Below are positions 1 through 5,746 of a stretch of DNA of 5,746 nt, piece by piece. The stretch covers positions 163 to 5,908 of the forward strand of contig DMPG01000248.1 of assembly GCA_003456055.1 (NCBI GenBank). Direction: 5' to 3'. A program made the position numbers and the translations under genes. This DNA comes from Bacteroidota bacterium. GTDB lineage: Bacteria > Bacteroidota > Ignavibacteria > UBA10030 > UBA8401. Position 1 is the stretch's first letter. Each line of letters starts with the position of its first letter. Below the pieces are notes generated by a model. It saw nothing but the letters and a program-made list of their open reading frames with translations. It was not told the origin of the DNA and searched no databases.

Positions 1-1166
1 GCACGTACTCGTTCCGGATTGGCGATCACCATTCCAAGAATATCCTGGAACTGGTCACGAATTCCAGTACCAAATAATAATCCTCCATGATAATATCCGG
101 AATTTCTTGCCATATCGAATGTGACTGCGCATTGATATTGATTCCAGACATTCAACATTGCATTGATCTTTTCATCCGGTGTTTCAACCGAAACGTGTCC
201 GAGATATTCATTCCAGTGTTGTTTCACCTGTTGGAATTTAGTCTGAAGCGTTTCGATCTTTTTTAACTCTTTCCATTTCACAAATTCAAACGGCTGCTCT
301 TCACTTTTTGGAACGATTGCCAGAATGGTTGCAAAATCAATAGAGCCATTTGCATTAAGTTCGATCTTTGATTGAAGCGCTGCAATTGGATCGCCTGCAG
401 TGATCTCGGTATTGTTCATTGTACTTGTTTCGATTGAAACCGGATTTGATTCCGATCTCCAGCGCCCAATGAATTTATCCAAACTTCCGTCAAACCCTGT
501 AACAGGAAGAGTGCTGGTAAAATAGAGTTTATATTTCCAATCAATGTTTGGCTGAACAACGGAGACCTTTTTGTTCAATACCCAATATCGTCGTGTCGAG
601 ACAAGAGTCTCATACGCTTTGTCGAAATGGATATCGGTAAAATGTTTGTCGTTTGGCTGATTAATGATATCATTCAATGCATTGCCCATCATTAATTCAG
701 TGAACGAATAAATTTCCAGCGATCTCTTCTCGCCGGTAAGATTAGTGAGCTTAACTTTCCACACTTCGGCATTTACATCTGTCGGGACGAAGTAGGTGAT
801 CTCTCCGCGGATCCCATTTATCTCTGTTGTGATTGAGGTATACCCTTGTCCGTGTCGGCATTCGTATTTGTCATATTTCAGATCGATCGTTGGTGCCCAA
901 CTGAGCGACCAAAATTTTCCGGTTACAGAATCCTTCACTATCACATAGCGACCCGGTCTATCCCACGGCAAGCAATTATAACGCATTCGGGTAATTCGAT
1001 TGTCCCTTGGGCAATCAAGAAAACTGAATCCGCCTCCGGTATGAGAGATCAATCCTCCGTAATGTTCATTCCACATATAATTGAACCAGGGACGGGGAGT
1101 ACGGGGATCGGTAATGACAAATTCTCTGTGGTCGTCGGTGAAGTGACCGTATTTGTTATTGATCAT
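1..1166 (-). CDS. GH94 family glycoside phosphorylase (cellobiose-phosphorylase-like), N-terminal part
   Basis: The gene runs off the left edge; 388 codons are visible of a family usually around 800 residues. GH94 enzymes are inverting phosphorylases that split a beta-glycoside with phosphate to give an alpha-sugar-1-phosphate. The N-terminal beta-sandwich domain is recognisable: YGHF-DD-REFVI at residues 6-18, TPRPW-NYMWNE at 23-34, GGGFSF at 44-49, NRITRMRYN at 56-64, DRPGRY at 69-74 and ECRHGQGYT at 102-110. The start of the alpha/alpha barrel follows, with TFDMARNSGYYHGG at 349-362 and GIRDQFQDILG near 368-378. The catalytic Asp lies in the missing C-terminal part. The ATG at 1164-1166 is the first possible in this frame after the upstream stop and gives the N-terminus expected for the family. 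No signal peptide is seen, so it is probably cytoplasmic. It is the last visible gene of the operon, 12 bp after the GH38 gene. Family assignment is firm; substrate (cellobiose, chitobiose, a mannoside or other) cannot be told from this part. Confidence 0.9.
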   Translation of the reverse strand, partial: MINNKYGHFTDDHREFVITDPRTPRPWFNYMWNEHYGGLISHTGGGFSFLDCPRDNRITRMRYNCLPWDRPGRYVIVKDSVTGKFWSLSWAPTIDLKYDKYECRHGQGYTSITTEINGIRGEITYFVPTDVNAEVWKVKLTNLTGEKRSLEIYSFTELMMGNALNDIINQPNDKHFTDIHFDKAYETLVSTRRYWVLNKKVSVVQPNIDWKYKLYFTSTLPVTGFDGSLDKFIGRWRSESNPVSIETSTMNNTEITAGDPIAALQSKIELNANGSIDFATILAIVPKSEEQPFEFVKWKELKKIETLQTKFQQVKQHWNEYLGHVSVETPDEKINAMLNVWNQYQCAVTFDMARNSGYYHGGLLFGTGIRDQFQDILGMVIANPERVR

Positions 1167-1181
1167 AAGAATGAAATATTA
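1164..1181 (-). other. GH38-GH94 junction: same reading frame, one stop and four codons apart
   Basis: The GH38 stop TAA (1179-1181) is followed by four sense codons (Tyr, Phe, Ile, Leu) and then the GH94 start ATG (1164-1166) in the same frame. The region just upstream has no Shine-Dalgarno-like purine run, so GH94 translation probably depends on coupling with GH38 or on SD-independent initiation. Stop-codon readthrough would make a GH38-GH94 fusion; nothing in the sequence shows that this happens. Confidence 0.7.
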
Positions 1182-3962
1182 TTGGTGAAATGTAATTTGG
1201 ATTGTTTTTATTTTCTTTGGCTCGACGTCAATTACAAATATATGATGAGCACGGACATCGATTTCTGAAATGAACTTTTCTTCAAGAGTCAATAAGGATG
1301 CTTTCTCCATAGCAAACAGTGTTCGAATGTTTCCCGATACCCTGTTTTCTGTTGGATTGTAGATCCTCAGCACATATGCATTCGGTTCATTGAGTTCATT
1401 TTTTTTAAGAGCACTAAACACTAATTGTTCCGGTTCAATTTGAATGAACGATGTAGTAGAGGGAAGACTTCCGTTTGTCCGTCCTGTTTGGACTAATCTG
1501 AGAGGGTTATTATAATTCAATGCTTCTCTGTACACATTCCCTTTGTCCCAATCATACTTGTGAGGGAAGAAAGAGAGCTCAAATTTTTGTTCACCAAGAC
1601 ATTGTGATCCTTTTTGATACGTATAATCCTGCCGTGAACTAGGTGCAATGATGAATTCAAATCCTCTGAACAATGTTATTGCCAACGTTTTCTTTTTGTC
1701 ATTAAGAACTTCATATTCTTTCAATCCATTGACAAGAATTGCTGCGCCACGTTTTCCGTCTGTAATATCGACGAATTGATGCATTGGAAAATCATACATT
1801 GGCTGTTCGACCCAATTTTTGGTATTTGGTCTCTCCAGCGACCGTTTTACCACATCGAACTGACCTTCTCCGTATGAGTATTTTGCATTTAACGAAGATG
1901 GAAACATTATTCTCAAACGATGACTTTCAACAGTGTTATTAACATTAATTTTAAGATCAATTCGTTGTCCACTCTTAGTCAGGGTAATAAAAAGATTGAT
2001 ATCGACAATTCCATATTTTTTTGATTTTGCTTTCCGTTCTTTTAGATTGATCGGTAATTTTATTCTATGTTGAATCTTGCACGTTGCACTCAAAGGACCA
2101 TTCTCAATAAAGGTGATCTTCGGTTTTGATTTTAGTGTATCGACGAAAGGTGCTACCTTTTCGTGTACCCACGCATGGCCCCCCTCACCTTCATCACTGA
2201 AGAATCCTATTTCCTTGAATATTGATTTGTTGATCTTATCCTGAACAGTGAAAGTTCCGTTAGGATGGATTTTGATCGAAAGTGAATCATTCTCCAAATG
2301 AGGAAGCTTGTTTTTGACTTTGCCAATTGTTGAAATAATTTTTGTTATTGATTTCTTTGCCGGAACGATCTTCAATGTTGTAAATCCAAATGGTGGAATA
2401 TTCTTCAATTGAAGAAGAGACCGATATCGCCGCATATCAAAATACATCGGGCGGTCGATCATTTGCTCCAATACCGGCTGAAAATCAAAACTTTCTTTGT
2501 GCTGGATAGTTATTTTGTTACCATCGTTATCGATGACTTCAAAACTTCCCAAGTCGAATTCCTTTGGAATATCGATGATAGCTTCGATGATCTCTTCCCG
2601 CTGATAATTGTTCGGATTGAATGCGACAAGGAACAATTCATTATTGACCGATTCATTCTTCGGAATAGTAGACATATCAATATTCTTAACGATATGTTTT
2701 ACCGAACGTTCAAAGATTCCCTTTGAAATTTCAATCGATTGCTTGCTGCGATGCATCATATCTTCATGGATCTCATCCAGACTGCATCCGCCGATCGAAT
2801 CGTGCGCAGAGTTTTGGAGGAGCAGTTCCCATGCAATATTGATGTATTGATCATTGGTATCTCTCCCGACCATCCCCGAAAACATCGTAAATGGTTCAGC
2901 ATAGAATTGAAGCCAGCGTTCAGCATCAAAGTTCTTCTGTTTCAAGAACATTCGAGCCGAAGTGGTATATCCATACAGATTTCCGCTGCGCCGGTCAAAT
3001 TGTGCGCTGCGACGTTCACCGGTAACAATTTTTAATTTGTCTCGATCGATGCTTTCTAGTACCGCTTTAGCATATTCACTCAGTGTGCTATGAACAACAT
3101 CTATCTGCGGCATCATTTTTTTGATATCCTGGAGAATGCGAACGGTCTTATGGTTTGGTCCGCTGGAATCATGTCCTTCCATCCAGATTACATTCTTTGT
3201 AGTAAAATCTCCCGCCTGATCTTTGATGATTGCATTCACTTGAGTTTCAATCAGTTCAGGATGATACGTATCTAAAGGTTGAATTATAAAAAAATCTTCA
3301 TCGTGTTGTTGTCCATCCGCAAAATGGAAAGGGATTCCTCCTTTTGACCATTTATATTCCACATCATAGAATCCTTCATTATGAATGACGGGACGGTAGA
3401 TATAAAAATAAAAATTATATCGCGGCATTGTGGAAAAACGAGAAGTCACCGATGTAGTTCCATCGGCACCTTTCCACAAGAACTCTGCCTTGGGGCTATC
3501 AAGAGAATTGACTCCACGATAGAACATGATCAGATCGATGCCAAATTCTTTGTACAATTGAGGTAATTGTGAAATTTGTCCCCACGAAAAAGGGGAGTAT
3601 CCAACTTTTGAGACACCGCCGTGTGCCAAACTAATTTTATGGCCAAGCAAAAGATTGCGGATGAGATTTTCACCGCCGACAAGAAATTCATCGGGAAGGA
3701 TATACCACGGTCCGATCAACAATCGGTCTGCTTTGACAAGATTGATGAACCGTTCTTTCATGAAGGGTTTTGCTTCAAGATAATCCCGAGCAACGATCGA
3801 TTGACTATCCAGATGGAAAGCACGGTACGAAGGATCTTTTTCAAGTATCGAGATCACTTCGTCGATCATATCAACAAGCATCTGTCGATTTCGCTGGAAT
3901 GGGAAACGCCACTCACGATCCCAATGAGTATTTGAAATAACATGAAAAACTTTTTTGTCCAT
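1179..3962 (-). CDS. GH38 family alpha-mannosidase-like protein with replaced catalytic nucleophile
   Basis: This is a complete 927-residue protein of the bacterial GH38 type (the group that includes mannosylglycerate hydrolase MngB and related alpha-mannosidases). The catalytic domain (about residues 5-285) opens with N-x-HWDREW, whose H13 and D15 match two zinc ligands. It continues with HLDSQ (50-54), GPWYILPDEFLV (84-95), GYSPFSWGQISQLPQ (121-135), FYRG (147-150) and EGHDSSGPN (262-270). A middle helical domain (about 315-410) carries NSAHDSIGGCSLDEIHEDM, where H387 matches the last zinc ligand. C-terminal beta domains fill about 440-927. In characterised GH38 enzymes the third motif reads P-D-x-F-G and its Asp is the nucleophile and a zinc ligand; here that position is F125 (codon TTT at 3588-3590). 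The frame is intact and the surroundings conserved, so decay is unlikely; it may be a divergent or non-hydrolytic subfamily. The ATG at 3960-3962 puts HWD at the expected distance from the N-terminus. There is no signal peptide, so a cytoplasmic location is inferred. It lies 17 bp after the HAD gene. Confidence 0.9.
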   Translation of the reverse strand: MDKKVFHVISNTHWDREWRFPFQRNRQMLVDMIDEVISILEKDPSYRAFHLDSQSIVARDYLEAKPFMKERFINLVKADRLLIGPWYILPDEFLVGGENLIRNLLLGHKISLAHGGVSKVGYSPFSWGQISQLPQLYKEFGIDLIMFYRGVNSLDSPKAEFLWKGADGTTSVTSRFSTMPRYNFYFYIYRPVIHNEGFYDVEYKWSKGGIPFHFADGQQHDEDFFIIQPLDTYHPELIETQVNAIIKDQAGDFTTKNVIWMEGHDSSGPNHKTVRILQDIKKMMPQIDVVHSTLSEYAKAVLESIDRDKLKIVTGERRSAQFDRRSGNLYGYTTSARMFLKQKNFDAERWLQFYAEPFTMFSGMVGRDTNDQYINIAWELLLQNSAHDSIGGCSLDEIHEDMMHRSKQSIEISKGIFERSVKHIVKNIDMSTIPKNESVNNELFLVAFNPNNYQREEIIEAIIDIPKEFDLGSFEVIDNDGNKITIQHKESFDFQPVLEQMIDRPMYFDMRRYRSLLQLKNIPPFGFTTLKIVPAKKSITKIISTIGKVKNKLPHLENDSLSIKIHPNGTFTVQDKINKSIFKEIGFFSDEGEGGHAWVHEKVAPFVDTLKSKPKITFIENGPLSATCKIQHRIKLPINLKERKAKSKKYGIVDINLFITLTKSGQRIDLKINVNNTVESHRLRIMFPSSLNAKYSYGEGQFDVVKRSLERPNTKNWVEQPMYDFPMHQFVDITDGKRGAAILVNGLKEYEVLNDKKKTLAITLFRGFEFIIAPSSRQDYTYQKGSQCLGEQKFELSFFPHKYDWDKGNVYREALNYNNPLRLVQTGRTNGSLPSTTSFIQIEPEQLVFSALKKNELNEPNAYVLRIYNPTENRVSGNIRTLFAMEKASLLTLEEKFISEIDVRAHHIFVIDVEPKKIKTIQITFHQ

Positions 3963-3967
3963 AGTAT

Positions 3968-3979
3968 GATATCGATATC
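3968..3979. repeat. 12-bp perfect palindrome between the HAD and GH38 genes
   Basis: GATATCGATATC fills most of the 17-bp gap, starting right after the HAD stop (3980-3982). It has no loop and no T-run after it, so it does not look like a terminator. It could be a protein-binding site or chance in AT-rich DNA; it occupies the place where a ribosome binding site for the GH38 gene would be expected. Confidence 0.4.
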
Positions 3980-5350
3980 TTATTTTTTGAAAAATATATT
4001 ATGAGATAAAATCACTTCCGGAACTCCACCGGTGCAAATATATGTCGCCGCATCAAAATTATGTCCTTTTGTTTGTGCAAACGGAACTGCGACACATCGT
4101 CCAATCCCCGCAGCGCGGATCGCGATTGTACCGCTTTCACTATCCTCAAAACCTATGACATTATCAAAATCTGTCGTAGGGACATTTAATTGATGAAGTG
4201 CAATACTATACAGATCGCGATGCGGTTTTAACCGCATCTCCGTTGAATCGCTCGCTGTTACAAATGCATCATAGACATTTCTGTAACTCGCAAATTTTTG
4301 TCGAATAAAATCTTTCAATTCCAAAGATAATGGAAGACCGGAAATCTGGGATGTTAAAACGGAGAAAACCTCACTCATCACAATATCTGCTTCATAGAAA
4401 ATTGATGAAGTGACGATTGCAATTTTTGCCGGGTGTTTTTTGAACTGCTTGCTGATTAATGCAATTCTCTTTCGTAATTCACCAATTTCAATTTGCTCAA
4501 AATTACGACCAGATTTTAATCGATATTCCTCGATAAGCCGCTCAACAAGCACTTCGGCTTCATTTCCAAGCCATCCTTTCACAAGACAAATAAAGAACAG
4601 GATACCAGGCATCGGTTGAATTAAATGTTTGTCCGGATCGTTGAATAATTCAGTGGAGATGTTCTTGCTTTCACCTCTTTTTATTCTCTGCAATATTTCA
4701 TGATACCGTTGATAATAGACATCTATTCCGATCTTTACCAGATCGGTTCGTGAGAGTGCCGGAAATCGATCCGAAAACCGTTGGGAAAAGTATTCCGAAA
4801 TTTCATGTTCTGATTTAACAAGAGAAACACTATCAATTTCGAGCCGTTTGTAAAAGCCATCTCGAAAGATTTCTGTAAGATTTAGATTTGTAAGATTGAT
4901 GGTTACTTCTTCTTTTCTTTTATCGTCATTACCGATTAGAATCGTCCAAATGGCCGCATAGAAATACGAACTTTTAATATTTTCGTCAATAAAAAGATAT
5001 TGATATTTGTTGATCAGGTATTCAACGTGCTTTGTCGTGCTATTGCCGATGATATTCGGATAATCAACAATATGATCCAGACCGATCCACGATTCGACCG
5101 TCATTTTTCCGCTCAATTTTCTGATCATATACTCGAGTGAATGGATGCAGAGTTCTTCCGTTGTTGTTGTTGTGCCGTCCATATCCATTACGGCTGCTGT
5201 AAGATTTGCAAGCGGGGATGTGAGTTTGGGAGCAAGCGGAGCCAATTCAAATTCCGGAAGGATATATTCCGGGTTCTTGATGACAGCAAATTCATCGGAT
5301 AAATTCTTAAAAAGTTCTACTGCTTCATTTTTAGAAATTATTTTTTTCAT
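3980..5350 (-). CDS. HAD-superfamily hydrolase, beta-phosphoglucomutase-like, with enlarged cap
   Basis: This is a complete 456-residue protein with all four HAD motifs in order. Motif I is DMDGT (56-60), giving nucleophile D56 and acid/base D58. Motif II is VTSS (313-316). Motif III is LKPHRDLY, with K375. Motif IV is GFEDSESG, with E402 and D403. The K-P and F-E-D-S pattern is typical of the beta-phosphoglucomutase-like branch, which acts on sugar phosphates as phosphatases or mutases. It is odd in three ways: about 50 residues precede motif I, the cap between residues 65 and about 246 is far larger than in ordinary members (which total roughly 220 residues), and a further insertion (about 255-306) separates the usual M-P-G-I element (247-250) from motif II. 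Five Thr (60-64) follow the catalytic DMDG. An in-frame TAG directly precedes the ATG at 5348-5350, so this is the earliest possible start. It sits between a phosphohexomutase and a GH38 gene, which supports a sugar-phosphate substrate; the exact reaction is unknown. Confidence 0.85.
   Translation of the reverse strand: MKKIISKNEAVELFKNLSDEFAVIKNPEYILPEFELAPLAPKLTSPLANLTAAVMDMDGTTTTTEELCIHSLEYMIRKLSGKMTVESWIGLDHIVDYPNIIGNSTTKHVEYLINKYQYLFIDENIKSSYFYAAIWTILIGNDDKRKEEVTINLTNLNLTEIFRDGFYKRLEIDSVSLVKSEHEISEYFSQRFSDRFPALSRTDLVKIGIDVYYQRYHEILQRIKRGESKNISTELFNDPDKHLIQPMPGILFFICLVKGWLGNEAEVLVERLIEEYRLKSGRNFEQIEIGELRKRIALISKQFKKHPAKIAIVTSSIFYEADIVMSEVFSVLTSQISGLPLSLELKDFIRQKFASYRNVYDAFVTASDSTEMRLKPHRDLYSIALHQLNVPTTDFDNVIGFEDSESGTIAIRAAGIGRCVAVPFAQTKGHNFDAATYICTGGVPEVILSHNIFFKK
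5162..5173 (-). repeat. (ACA)4 trinucleotide run encoding poly-Thr beside the HAD catalytic motif
   Basis: On the coding strand four ACA codons followed by ACG encode Thr 60-64, starting with the Thr of motif I (DMDGT). The tandem triplet could change length by slippage without shifting the frame. Five Thr may equally be a conserved family trait preserved by selection. Confidence 0.6.
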
Positions 5351-5368
5351 CTATAATTGTATGCATTA
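5348..5368 (-). other. Phosphohexomutase-HAD junction, 15-bp gap with no visible SD sequence
   Basis: The mutase stop TAA (5366-5368) is followed by 15 bp and the HAD ATG (5348-5350). The gap has no GGAGG-like element and ends in a TAG in frame with the HAD ATG, which fixes the start. The short spacing without a terminator supports co-transcription. Confidence 0.6.
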
Positions 5369-5746
5369 TGTTGTGATGAGAGCAATCCCCGAATTGAGGA
5401 TCTGTTGTACTTCATTGTGTGATTCACCTTCGGCGTAAATTCGAATCAACGGTTCAGTCTCAGATGACCGTAATAAAAGCCATCGTGTTTTCCCTTCAAG
5501 ATAAAATTTCAATCCATTGACAATTCCTCTGCTGCTGTAAAATACAGCAACATCGCGAACCGAAAAATTTGCAATAGTTTTTGGGGAATGTTTTTCCAGC
5601 GCCGGCAGTTTATCATCACGATCATCATTATGATATATATAATCGATTCTGTCGTAAAAGATTTCTCCAAACTGTTTTCGTTTAGACTGGACATAATCGC
5701 TTAACAATGTATATGACGATGATGCCAGCATTTCGATGAATAACAG
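5366..5746 (-). CDS. Phosphomannomutase/phosphoglucomutase family protein, C-terminal part
   Basis: Only the last 126 codons are visible; the frame is open to the right edge, so the start lies outside the window. Alpha-D-phosphohexomutases interconvert hexose-1-phosphate and hexose-6-phosphate through a phosphoserine and glucose- or mannose-1,6-bisphosphate. The visible start, L-L-F-I-E-M-L-A (5723-5746), matches the helix at the end of domain 3, and FYDRIDY follows (5636-5656). The C-terminal domain 4 carries the phosphate-binding loop RSSETEP (5450-5470), followed by LIRIYAE. The family's active-site Ser and metal loop are in the missing part. In this loop the residue before T-E-P is usually Gly or Asn, and here it is Glu. 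The protein ends in an ordinary stop 15 bp before the HAD gene, so the two are probably co-transcribed. Choice between phosphomannomutase, phosphoglucomutase or phosphoglucosamine mutase cannot be made from this piece. Confidence 0.85.
   Translation of the reverse strand: MLFIEMLASSSYTLLSDYVQSKRKQFGEIFYDRIDYIYHNDDRDDKLPALEKHSPKTIANFSVRDVAVFYSSRGIVNGLKFYLEGKTRWLLLRSSETEPLIRIYAEGESHNEVQQILNSGIALITT

Noticed and set aside
846..1268. Plus-strand open frame of 140 codons across the GH38/GH94 junction
   Set aside because: It lies antisense to two clearly recognisable proteins, shows no family motif and spans two genes; it is a by-product of their codon usage.
2409..3935. Several plus-strand open frames of 61-105 codons opposite the GH38 gene
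   Set aside because: All are antisense to conserved GH38 sequence and their translations look like random composition.
1179..3962. Possibility that the GH38 gene is a pseudogene because the nucleophile is missing
   Set aside because: The frame is uninterrupted for 927 codons, all other signature segments are conserved and the gene sits in a tight operon, which fits a functional divergent protein better than decay.
3983..4000. A-rich/T-rich stretch at the 3' end of the HAD gene as a terminator
   Set aside because: It is within coding sequence, has no stable stem before it, and the next gene starts 17 bp after the stop.
4410..4619. Plus-strand open frame of 69 codons opposite the HAD gene
   Set aside because: It is antisense to a motif-bearing HAD protein, with no independent support.
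5145..5438. Plus-strand open frame of 97 codons with a hydrophobic start resembling a signal sequence
   Set aside because: The Val/Ser-rich start is the reverse complement of the poly-Thr and motif I region of the HAD gene, and the frame runs on into the mutase gene.
5509..5694. Second minus-strand open frame of 61 codons inside the phosphohexomutase gene
   Set aside because: It is out of frame with the recognisable mutase sequence and has no start context or family signal.

Overview
This window is one densely packed, leftward-transcribed (minus-strand) gene cluster from an AT-rich bacterium. Read in the direction of transcription (right to left) it holds four genes. First is the 3' end of a phosphomannomutase/phosphoglucomutase-type alpha-D-phosphohexomutase, cut by the right edge. 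Next is a complete, oversized HAD-superfamily hydrolase of the beta-phosphoglucomutase-like type (456 aa). Then comes a complete glycoside hydrolase family 38 (alpha-mannosidase-type) protein (927 aa). Last is the N-terminal half of a glycoside hydrolase family 94 (cellobiose-phosphorylase-like) enzyme, cut by the left edge.

The gaps between genes are only 15, 17 and 12 bp. None contains a visible terminator or promoter, so the four genes look like part of one operon whose promoter lies beyond the right edge. None of the three visible gene starts has a clear purine-rich Shine-Dalgarno sequence. That, with the AT-rich composition and carbohydrate-active gene content, suggests the Bacteroidota/Ignavibacteriota (FCB) side of the tree. 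This is inference; no taxonomic marker is present.

The three starts that can be seen lack signal peptides, so the HAD protein, GH38 protein and GH94 enzyme are probably cytoplasmic. The cluster fits intracellular processing of an imported or stored glycoside: a GH38-type enzyme acts on mannosyl residues, a GH94 phosphorylase splits a beta-glycoside to a sugar-1-phosphate, the phosphohexomutase moves phosphate between C1 and C6, and the HAD enzyme acts as a sugar-phosphate phosphatase or mutase. The substrate is unknown.

The most notable observation is in the GH38 protein. The Asp that serves as catalytic nucleophile and zinc ligand in characterised GH38 enzymes, expected in a P-D-x-F-G motif, is replaced by Phe (P-F-S-W-G, F125). 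The other zinc-site residues and the rest of the fold signature are intact. The second is the HAD protein, about twice the usual length, with a greatly enlarged cap and an extra insertion, yet all four HAD catalytic motifs are present. There is no stretch over 300 bp without a gene, and I saw no RNA genes, mobile elements or CRISPR arrays.
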